Assembly: GCF_006539165.1 (NCBI RefSeq) | Contig: NZ_BJMM01000026.1 | Coordinates: 40,039-104,038, forward strand | Origin: Streptomyces cacaoi | GTDB taxonomy: Bacteria; Actinomycetota; Actinomycetes; Streptomycetales; Streptomycetaceae | Length of the DNA stretch: 64,000 bases | Direction: 5' to 3' | Shown: in pieces, positions 24,379 to 31,622 of the stretch | Layout of the letters: every line of letters begins with the position of its first letter | Position numbering within the stretch: the first letter of the stretch is position 1 | Translations under genes and position numbers: made by a program | The notes under the pieces: model-generated | Told to the model about the DNA's origin: nothing | Databases searched by the model: none | Seen by the model: only the letters and a program-made list of their open reading frames with translations

Positions 24379-25917
24379 TCACCGGGCCAGGTGCCGCCTG
24401 TCGACCCGCAGCCGCAGGCCGGACCGGCCGGCCGGCATCTGCATGGTGCGCAGCCGCGCGCGGGGCGGCGCGTCGGCCGCCGGGGTCAGCGTCCAGCGGT
24501 CCAACAGGGTGCTGGTGGCCACGGCGAGCGAGGTCAGCGCGAAGTGGTCGCCCAGGCACTTGCGCGGCCCCGCGCCGAACGCGAGGAAGCCGCGATCGCG
24601 TGCGGACGGCCCGCGCTCGGCCCAGCGTTCGGGATCGAAGCGGCCCGGGTCGGCGAACCCGTCCGGGCCCGAGGCCGCGTGCTGGATCTGGTGCGGGCTG
24701 AAGTAGAAGTCCGTGCCGGCCGGGAACCGGTAGCCGCCCAGGCGCACTTCGCGGACGCTGGTGCGCAGCAGCATCCACAGCGGTGGACGGCAGCGCAGCG
24801 TCTCCGCCGTCGTCCGGCGCAGCAGCGGCATCCGGCCGAGGTCGTCGAGGGTGACCGCGCGGCCCCCGGTCGCCTCGTGCAGCTCGTCGCGCAGCCGCTG
24901 CTGGAGCGGCAGATCGCGGCTGAGGTGGTGCAGTTGCCAGGCCAGCGCGCTGACGGTGGTCTCCGTGCCGGCCATCAGCAGCGCGACGAAGTGGTCGCGC
25001 ACCTCGCTGTCCTCGGCCGGCCCGTCCCCGTGCGGGCTGGTCTCCAGCAGCGCGGCCAGCAGCCCCGAGCGCTCGTCGGAGGCGAAGGCGCGGGCTTTCG
25101 GCACGGCCGCGACGCACGCCTCCCGCAGGGTGCGCAGCGAGGTGTCGAACCGGCCCCGCAGCAGCCGGCCGGCGGCGGGCGGCAGCATCGTGCGCAGATA
25201 CAGATCCTCGATGAGCCGGGCGGAGGCGGCGGCGAGCCGGTCGACCTCGTCGGTGGACAGCACGGGCAGCAGCGTGCGGACGGCCGTGCGGTGCGCGTAG
25301 TGCGTGGTGGCCTGGAGGATGTCCACGGCCCTGCCCGGCAGCCAGGCCTGCGCCGTGCGCTCGGCCTCCAGCCGCATCGACGGCACGGCGGCCGCGATCC
25401 GGGCCCGCCGGAACACCGGCTGGATCCGCCGCCGTTGGTGTGCGTGCTTGTCCGCCGCCGCCGTCACCAGCGTCTCCCCGAAGATCTCCCGGGCGTTGCG
25501 GTAGAACTGCCCGCCCTTGTCGAAGTCCGGTGCGTCCGTCACCAGGACGCGGTGCACCAGCTCCGGGTCGGTCACCAGATAGCTGGGGCGCCCCCACAGC
25601 CGCAGCCGGTGCAGCCCCTCACCCGACCCGGACCCGGCGCACTGCCGCAGCCACGACAGCGGATCCCGCAGGAACACCACCGCGTGCCCCACGACGGGCA
25701 GCGCGCCGGGCGCGTCCGGCAGCCGCGGCGGGCGCGGGGGGCGCTCGGGGCGGCCGGACGCCGACGGCGTACGCCGGGGCGGCGGCCGGTCGGCGGAGCC
25801 GCGCGTCCCCGGCTGCGCGGGGAGCCTCGTCAACGGATCGTGCCGCGCGGGCCCTTGGGCGGCCGGTCCGCCGGAACGCGGGTCGTGCGGGGGTCGGGCG
25901 ATCTCGTCGGATGGCAC
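24379..25917 (-). CDS. Cytochrome P450 (second of three)
   Basis: A 512-residue P450. Residues 1-68 are a Pro/Arg-rich leader that is not part of the fold; the domain starts at LPDAPGALPVVGHAVVFLRDP, the usual N-terminal Pro region. Motifs: AGTETT (316-321), ETLR (372-375), ERW in the PERF-type position (430-432) and heme loop FLAFGAGPRKCLG with Cys454. AFGAGPRKCLG and the AGTETT helix resemble CYP families that act on terpenes and fatty acids. It converges on the cyclase gene across a terminator and is divergent from the third P450. A role in oxidising the cyclised terpene is likely from position; the regiochemistry cannot be read. Confidence 0.9.
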   Translation of the reverse strand: MPSDEIARPPHDPRSGGPAAQGPARHDPLTRLPAQPGTRGSADRPPPRRTPSASGRPERPPRPPRLPDAPGALPVVGHAVVFLRDPLSWLRQCAGSGSGEGLHRLRLWGRPSYLVTDPELVHRVLVTDAPDFDKGGQFYRNAREIFGETLVTAAADKHAHQRRRIQPVFRRARIAAAVPSMRLEAERTAQAWLPGRAVDILQATTHYAHRTAVRTLLPVLSTDEVDRLAAASARLIEDLYLRTMLPPAAGRLLRGRFDTSLRTLREACVAAVPKARAFASDERSGLLAALLETSPHGDGPAEDSEVRDHFVALLMAGTETTVSALAWQLHHLSRDLPLQQRLRDELHEATGGRAVTLDDLGRMPLLRRTTAETLRCRPPLWMLLRTSVREVRLGGYRFPAGTDFYFSPHQIQHAASGPDGFADPGRFDPERWAERGPSARDRGFLAFGAGPRKCLGDHFALTSLAVATSTLLDRWTLTPAADAPPRARLRTMQMPAGRSGLRLRVDRRHLAR

Positions 25918-26113
25918 GGGTTCTCCTCGGGAGCCGGCGGGTCGTCGGGGCCGTCCGCGGTATGCGCGGGCCGGACCTCAACGGGGCCGCTACCGAGCGC
26001 GTCTCCCCGCCACGCGCAGGGCCACCCCCAGGGGTGAAGCTCTTCACTCGTTCGAAGTGCCCTTCCCCCAGGGCCGTTTGGCGGACCGGGCTTTTTGCTG
26101 TGATGTCCGCGTT
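25918..26113. promoter_or_regulatory. Divergent promoter region of second and third P450
   Basis: A 196-base gap between head-to-head P450 genes. At 26044-26061 the sequence TTCACTCGTTCGAAGTG is an imperfect inverted repeat around a TTCGAA core, a possible operator about 55 bases before the third P450. No good housekeeping -35/-10 pair was found, so activator-dependent transcription is possible. Confidence 0.35.
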
Positions 26114-27886
26114 ATGCCCATCGAACCCGCGCCCGCCCCGGGTGGGCTCCCCGTACTCGGCCACGCCCCCCGGATGCTCCGGGACAGGCTCGCGTTCCTC
26201 CAGTCCCTGCCCGAACTGGGCCCCGCCGCCACGGTCCGGCTGGGCCGGGAACGGGTGGTGGTGCTCAACGACCACCGGCTCGTGCGCGACGTACTGACCG
26301 CGCGCTCCGGCGACTTCGGCCTCAGCCCGCACTTCCGCGTGATGAAACGCATCATCGGGGACGGCCTGCTGGCCACCGACGGGGCCTTCCACCGCCGCAG
26401 GCGCAGCCAGCTCATGCCCGCCCTGCACCGCTCCCGGCTGCGCGACCACGCCGAGACCATGTCCCAGCTGTCCGACTTCACCGCCGAGCGGCTCGCCCAC
26501 CTCGCCGGCCTCACCGCACCCGCCGTCCCCGCGGGATCCGCCGCCCGCACCGGAACCACCGGCCGCACGGGACGCACCGGCCCCACGGGCCGCGTGCCGG
26601 CCGCCCGGTACGCCGGTGTCCTCGGCCCGTTCGAGGCCGACCGCGCCCTGATGGCGCTGAGCACCGAGATCGTCACCCGCTGCCTGTTCTCCTCCGGCGT
26701 CAGCACCGAGCAGGTCCGCCGCGTCACCGAGGCCGTGCCCGTCCTGATGGAGTGGGCCGGCAGCCGCAGCATGGACCCGACGTCACTGCTGGCCCGCGTC
26801 CCCGCCGTCGCCAGCCCCCTCAACCGCCGCTTCCGCACCGCCATGCGCACCCTCGACTCCCTCGTCGGCACCCTCGTGGCCGACCGGCTGCGCGACGCCC
26901 CGCCGCCCGGCACCCGCCGACCCGGCGGCGACCTCCTCGACGCCATGCTGGGCGCCACCGACACCGCCACCGGGGAACGCCTCACCGCGCGCGAGGCACA
27001 CGACGAGACGATGTCGTTCCTCGTCGCCGGCATCGAGTCCGTCTCCCGCACCCTCACCTGGGCGCTGCACCTCCTCGCCCGGAACCCGCGTGCCCGCCGC
27101 AGGCTGTACGAGGAGGTCGACACCGTCCTCGACGGGCGGGCCGCCCGCTGGGAGGACATCCCCCGCCTCCCCTACACCCGCTGCGTGCTCAGCGAGAGCA
27201 TGCGCCTCTACCCGCCCGGCTACCTCGTCTCCCGCTCCGCCGTGCGCGACACCGCGCTGCGCGCCGACGGCCTGGGCGAACTCCCGCTGCGCGCGGGGCA
27301 GATGGTGATGTTCTCCTACTACGTCCTCCAACGGAACGGCGCCCTCTTCCCCGACCCGCACGCCTTCCGCCCGGAGCGCTGGGAGCCCGCCGGCGACGGC
27401 GGCGGCAACGCCGTCTGCGGGGCCGCCCGCGACGCCTATCTGCCCTTCGGCCTCGGGCCGCACGGCTGCCTCGGCGAGAGCTTCGCCTGGACGGAGATGA
27501 CGCTCGTCCTCGCCTCCCTCGCCGCCCGCTGGGACCTGCGCGCCGTACGCCGCCGGCTGCCGCGCGCCGTGGCCGCCTTCTCCCTCAGCTTCGACGACGC
27601 CCGGATGACCGCCGTGCCCCGCCGTCCCGCTCCCGCGCGCGGCCCCGACCGGGCGCACGCGGGCGAGCGCGCACACGGCGAACCGCGCCCGTACGGCGAC
27701 CCGCGTCCGCACGGCGTCGACCCCCGGACGCACGGCGGCGAATGCCCGTACGGCGAACCCCGCCCGTACGGCGGCGACCGCGCGCACGTACCCGGCCCGG
27801 CGCGCGCCGCCGCCCGGCCGCATCCCGCCGAGTGCCTGCACGGCGCCGGCCGGGTCGCGGCCCCCGCCCCACCGCCTCGCCCCTGA
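26114..27886 (+). CDS. Cytochrome P450 (third of three) with repeat-rich tail
   Basis: The ATG at 26114 gives 590 residues, well above the usual 400-450. Residues 1-490 form the P450 fold with ESMR (361-364) and heme loop LPFGLGPHGCLG with Cys452. The I-helix reads AGIES (305-309), where the conserved acid-alcohol pair is Glu-Ser instead of Glu-Thr. A TGTTGRTGRTGPTGR stretch (about 146-160) is another low-complexity insert. The last 90 residues are made of short repeats built on HGEPRPYGDPRPHG-like words. It is followed after 21 bases by the second ACP and then KAS II in the same direction, so this P450 may work on an ACP-bound acyl chain rather than on the terpene, as some P450s do in natural-product pathways. 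Confidence 0.88.
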   Translation: MPIEPAPAPGGLPVLGHAPRMLRDRLAFLQSLPELGPAATVRLGRERVVVLNDHRLVRDVLTARSGDFGLSPHFRVMKRIIGDGLLATDGAFHRRRRSQLMPALHRSRLRDHAETMSQLSDFTAERLAHLAGLTAPAVPAGSAARTGTTGRTGRTGPTGRVPAARYAGVLGPFEADRALMALSTEIVTRCLFSSGVSTEQVRRVTEAVPVLMEWAGSRSMDPTSLLARVPAVASPLNRRFRTAMRTLDSLVGTLVADRLRDAPPPGTRRPGGDLLDAMLGATDTATGERLTAREAHDETMSFLVAGIESVSRTLTWALHLLARNPRARRRLYEEVDTVLDGRAARWEDIPRLPYTRCVLSESMRLYPPGYLVSRSAVRDTALRADGLGELPLRAGQMVMFSYYVLQRNGALFPDPHAFRPERWEPAGDGGGNAVCGAARDAYLPFGLGPHGCLGESFAWTEMTLVLASLAARWDLRAVRRRLPRAVAAFSLSFDDARMTAVPRRPAPARGPDRAHAGERAHGEPRPYGDPRPHGVDPRTHGGECPYGEPRPYGGDRAHVPGPARAAARPHPAECLHGAGRVAAPAPPPRP

Positions 27887-27907
27887 TCCGTCCCGGAGGG
27901 AAGTGAC

Positions 27908-28183
27908 ATGACCGTCGAAGAACTCAAGGCCGTGCTGGTGTCCATGGGAGTCGACGGGGCGCTCGTCGTCCCGGACGCCCTGCGCGAGGAAGCCGGCCTC
28001 GACTCCCTGGGCGTGGCCGAACTGGCGCTCGTCATGAGCCGGGAGCGGGGCGTTCCCGTCTCCGAGGAGGAGCTGCACGCCACCGTGACCCTCGCCGACG
28101 TCGCGGCGCTGCTCAGCCGGGCCACCGTCCGCGCCACCGTCGAACCGGTGAAAGCCGGCCGCACGGAAGGCGACGCCGCATGA
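27908..28183 (+). CDS. Acyl carrier protein (second copy)
   Basis: A 91-residue carrier protein with attachment motif GLDSLG (Ser33). GGAGGGAAG upstream of the ATG is a strong ribosome binding site. The stop codon overlaps the KAS II start by four bases (ATGA), the same coupling as in the ACP/KAS III pair at 9150. Helix II is followed by VAELALVMSRERGVPVSEEEL, typical for type II ACPs. It is expected to carry the acyl chain elongated by the adjacent KAS II. The last 15 residues are a charged extension beyond helix IV. Confidence 0.92.
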   Translation: MTVEELKAVLVSMGVDGALVVPDALREEAGLDSLGVAELALVMSRERGVPVSEEELHATVTLADVAALLSRATVRATVEPVKAGRTEGDAA

Positions 28184-29442
28184 CCGCCCCCGCCCCGGCC
28201 GTCGCCCTCACCGGGATCGGCCTGTACACCCCCGCGGGGGACGGCACCGAGGCCACCTGGGCACGGGTGTGCGCCGGCGAGCCCACCACCCGCCTGGAGA
28301 CCGGGTTCGACGACGAGTTCGGCGGATCAGGCCCCGCCCATCTCGCCTGCCGTGCACCCGAGTTCGACCCCGAGCGGCTCGGCCGGGCGCTCACCCGCCG
28401 CCCGGACCGCTCCGCCGGATACGCGCTGCTCGCCGCCGAGGAGGCCGCCCGGGACGCGGGCCGCTGGCCCGGCGGCCTGGCCGGGGCCGAGCCGCCCGAC
28501 TGGGGCGGCGCACGCGTGGCCGTCGTCGTCGGCTCCGGCGCCGGGGGCGCCCGCACCTACGAGGCACAGCAGCGGGCCTACGCCGAGCGGGGCCCCACCG
28601 GCATGTCCCCGTACGCTGTGCCCAGCGCCCTCGGCAACTCGCTCGCCGCGCAGCTCGCCGTCGCACTGCGCGCCGAGGGGCCCAGCTTCACCGTCAACAC
28701 CGCCTGCGCCGCCGGGGCGACGGCCCTCGGCACGGCCATGGACCTGCTGCTCATGGACCGGTGCGACATCGCCGTCGCCGGCGGCGCCGAGGCCGCCGTG
28801 ACCCCCTTCTACGTCGCCGGGTTCGACCGCATCGGCGCCCTCTCCCGGCGGTTCGACGACCCCGCCACCGCCTCCCGCCCGTTCGACGCGGGACGCGACG
28901 GCTTCGTCATCGGCGAGGGCGCGGGCGTCCTCGTCCTCGAACGCCTCGCGGACGCGACGGCGCGCGGCGCCCGCGTGCACGCCCGGCTCGTGGGCTACGG
29001 CGCCGCCGGTGACGCCCACCATCCCGTCAAACCGCGCCGCGACGGCGCCGGGATCCACGCCGCCGTCACCGAGGCGCTCGCCCGCGCGGGCGCCGCGGCC
29101 CACGAGGTGGACCACGTCAACGCGCACGCCACCGGCACCCCGCTCGGCGACGCCGTCGAAGCCACGGCGCTCGCCCGGCTGCTGCCCCACGCCCCGCCCG
29201 TGTGCTCCACGAAGGGCGTCACCGGCCATCTGCTGGGCGCCGCCGGGGCCGTCGAGGCCGGGCTGACCGCGCTCGCCGTGCAGCGCGGCACCGTTCCGCC
29301 CAACACCGGCCTCGTCGAGCCCTCCCCGGAGTGCACCCTCAACCTCCCCACCCGCCGCGTCGACCACAAGGCGGGCCTCGCCCTCTCCGTCTCCGCGGGC
29401 TTCGGCGGCCACAACACGGCCCTGGCCTTCGCCCCGGCCTGA
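28180..29442 (+). CDS. Beta-ketoacyl-ACP synthase II family (FabF-like) enzyme
   Basis: A 420-residue condensing enzyme with the complete Cys-His-His triad: Cys176 in NTACAAG, His316 in NAHATGT and His350 in GVTGHLLGAAG, plus the conserved Lys in STKG. GFVIGEGAGVLVLE is in the usual position. No chain-length-factor partner is present, so it is not a classical aromatic type II PKS; it looks like a stand-alone KAS II for elongating a specialised acyl chain on the ACP with which it overlaps. No dedicated ketoreductase, dehydratase or malonyltransferase gene is in the window, so these would be borrowed from fatty-acid synthesis if reduction occurs. Confidence 0.92.
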   Translation: MTAPAPAVALTGIGLYTPAGDGTEATWARVCAGEPTTRLETGFDDEFGGSGPAHLACRAPEFDPERLGRALTRRPDRSAGYALLAAEEAARDAGRWPGGLAGAEPPDWGGARVAVVVGSGAGGARTYEAQQRAYAERGPTGMSPYAVPSALGNSLAAQLAVALRAEGPSFTVNTACAAGATALGTAMDLLLMDRCDIAVAGGAEAAVTPFYVAGFDRIGALSRRFDDPATASRPFDAGRDGFVIGEGAGVLVLERLADATARGARVHARLVGYGAAGDAHHPVKPRRDGAGIHAAVTEALARAGAAAHEVDHVNAHATGTPLGDAVEATALARLLPHAPPVCSTKGVTGHLLGAAGAVEAGLTALAVQRGTVPPNTGLVEPSPECTLNLPTRRVDHKAGLALSVSAGFGGHNTALAFAPA

Positions 29443-29947
29443 CCCCCCTCCCTGCCCCTCCCTGTTCCTCCTAGTTTCTCCTCGTTCCTCCTTGTTCCCT
29501 CCGGCCCCGCCCCGGCTCCGCTCCGACTCCGTGCTGCCGACGGGTCATCGGGCGCACGGCGCGGACTTCATGCCCCAACACGCGTGTCCGGTCGGGTCGT
29601 TGGCGGTCCCGTCCCGGCGGATGTGTCCACGGCGGGCCGTTCGGGACGCGGTCCGGGCGGGCGTCCCGGCGGGTCCAGGAGAGGCGGGTCCGGGAGAGGC
29701 GTGTGCAGGAGAGGGGGGTCCGGGAGAGGCGTGTACGGGAGAGGCGGGTGCGGGAGAGGGAGCGCAGGTGTGTCCCCGGCGTGGCGGGCGTCCGTGTGTG
29801 GTGTGCGCCCGGCGGAGTGCGCGCCCCGGTGTGCGCCCGTTGATGTGTGCGGGCCCCTCGCGCGATGCCGCGGCCCGTGCGCCGTCGTTGTCCGGGCGGT
29901 ACCACCACCGCGCGCGGCGCCGCGCCCGACCGGAGAGAGCGGAGACC
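29443..29947. other. Intergenic region with C/T tract and 15-bp repeats
   Basis: 505 bases with no supported gene. It starts with a long C/T-rich tract (29445-29515), then the 15-base tandem repeats listed separately (29678-29767), then the leader of the second WS/DGAT gene with GGAGAGAGCGGAGACC before its ATG. Frames through the repeat are open in both directions only because of the repeat composition. Confidence 0.5.
29678..29767. repeat. Six 15-bp tandem repeats
   Basis: Six consecutive 15-base units of form RGGAGAGGCGKGTVC (the sixth degenerate at its end) start at 29678, 29693, 29708, 29723, 29738 and 29753. Each unit contains a GGGAGAGG purine core. They lie 180-270 bases upstream of the second WS/DGAT gene. 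Confidence 0.85.
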
Positions 29948-31447
29948 ATGCCCGAAGCCCTCAGACCCGCACGGCCCCCGGCCGCCCCGGACGCCCCCCG
30001 GCCGCTGTCCGTCCGCGACCGGCTCATCCTCGACATCGCCCGGCGCGGACCGGACAGCGCCCTGCACCTGGGCGGTCTGCTGCTGTTCCCCGGCCCGCCG
30101 CCGGACCGCGAGGAACTGGTGGCGCACCTGGCCTCCCGCGTCCTGGCCGCACCCGAGCTGACCTACCGGCTCGGCGGTTCCGGCCGCCGCCCCGCCTGGG
30201 CGCCCGACCCGCGGTTCGACGTCCGCCGGCACGTCCACCGGATCACCTGCCCCGGGCGGCCCTCGGCCGAGAGCCCGGACGCCACCACGGCCTGGGCGGA
30301 CGCGGCACTGCGGGCCGTGCTCGACCGGCCGCTCGACCGGGAGCACCCGCTGTGGGGCGTCTGGCTGATCGAGTGCGACCCGGCGGACGAGGCGTCCGGC
30401 GGCGGCCCGCTCCCGGACGGCGGCGGAGCAGGCGCCGGCGGGTTCGCCCTGTGCTACCGCGCGCACCACGGCTTCCAGGACGGTCGCGCCGCCGCCGAGA
30501 CCATCGAACGCCTCTTCGGTCCGCTCGGGTACCAGCGTCCCGCCCCGCCGCACGCCACCCAGCTGGCCACCGGCCCGGCCCGCCGCGACTGGGGCCGCAC
30601 CGTGCTGAGGGATCTGCTGCCACCGCTGCGCCGCGTCCCCGGCACCCGATGGCCGGCCATCGACGCCGTGGAGGGCCGGGAGCGGCTGGCCGTCACCGGC
30701 TCCTACCCCCTCGCCCCGCTCTACGACGTCGCGCGGGCCACCCGCACCGGGCTCACCCAGGTCTGCCTGTCCGTCATGACCGGCGCCCTGCGCGACTGGC
30801 ACCCGGAGACCTGGGCCGACGGGAACACCGGCCCATCCGGCCCCTCCGGCCCCGGCACCGTGCCGCCCCCGTACGCCGATGGCCCGGAAGCCGCCGTGGC
30901 CACGGGCAGCGGGAGCGGCGGTTCCCGCGAGCGCGTCCTGCGGGCCACGTTCGGGATCAGCCTGCGGCCCCACGACGACCCGCTGCGGCTGCTCGGCAAC
31001 CGCGGAGGCGTGGCCACGGTGCCGCTGCCCTGCGGCGAGCCCGCACCGCTGCGCCGGCTGCGGCTGCTCGCGCGGGACGCGGGCCACGCCCGGCTCAGCT
31101 CCATCGGACGACGCCACCGCGTGCTGTTCGAACGGATGCCGTACTGGTGCGGACGGCTGGGCCTCAGCCGTGGCATCGACCCCCGCCATGTGCCGCTCAC
31201 CCTCGCGGACGTCCGGATGCGCTCCCGGCTCAGCTGGGCCGGACGCGACGCCGTCGCCTTCTTCCCGGTGCCGGTCTCCGTGCCGGGACAGCCGCTGTTC
31301 GTCGTCTGGTCGGTGTACGGGGAACGGCTGCACGCCACGTTCCTCGCCGACGCCGCCGTGCCCGGTGCCACGGAACTCCCGGCCCTGTGGCGGTCGTCCC
31401 TGGACACCCTGTGCCGGCACGCCCGCCTCCCGGAGCACGCACACTGA
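29948..31447 (+). CDS. WS/DGAT-type acyltransferase (HHxxxDG), second copy
   Basis: A 499-residue paralogue of the acyltransferase at 10530. Family marks: LSVRDRLILDIARRG at the N-terminus (compare DRVILDMED in the first copy), catalytic HHGFQDG (His173, His174, Asp178, Gly179) and a C-terminal half with FFPVPVSVPGQPLFVVWSVYGERL. A Gly/Pro insert (about residues 148-163) lies just before the catalytic strand and another, SGPSGPGTVPPP, near residue 300. It should transfer an acyl group from ACP or CoA to a hydroxyl. Position behind P450, ACP and KAS II suggests it finishes the pathway by esterifying the product. Because both copies are strongly diverged they probably have different acceptors. 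Confidence 0.85.
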   Translation: MPEALRPARPPAAPDAPRPLSVRDRLILDIARRGPDSALHLGGLLLFPGPPPDREELVAHLASRVLAAPELTYRLGGSGRRPAWAPDPRFDVRRHVHRITCPGRPSAESPDATTAWADAALRAVLDRPLDREHPLWGVWLIECDPADEASGGGPLPDGGGAGAGGFALCYRAHHGFQDGRAAAETIERLFGPLGYQRPAPPHATQLATGPARRDWGRTVLRDLLPPLRRVPGTRWPAIDAVEGRERLAVTGSYPLAPLYDVARATRTGLTQVCLSVMTGALRDWHPETWADGNTGPSGPSGPGTVPPPYADGPEAAVATGSGSGGSRERVLRATFGISLRPHDDPLRLLGNRGGVATVPLPCGEPAPLRRLRLLARDAGHARLSSIGRRHRVLFERMPYWCGRLGLSRGIDPRHVPLTLADVRMRSRLSWAGRDAVAFFPVPVSVPGQPLFVVWSVYGERLHATFLADAAVPGATELPALWRSSLDTLCRHARLPEHAH

Positions 31448-31622
31448 CCCCGGCCGGGCCGGACCTCTGCCACGCGGTGGGTCCCCTGCACGGTGGTCCG
31501 CCCTCCGCCGGGGCTGCCGTGCGGTGCGGCGGCCCCTGCGGTGGGCGCGGTCGCGTGGCACGGGCCCGTCGGCCGGCGGGCGCCGAGTGGCCCCGGCCCT
31601 CCGCCCGGGCCACATTGGGACG

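Noticed and set aside
28180..29442. Aromatic type II polyketide synthase
   Set aside because: Only one KAS with an active-site Cys is present; there is no chain-length factor, ketoreductase or aromatase/cyclase next to it. The SnoaL-like gene at 15489 is 12 kb away under separate TetR control.
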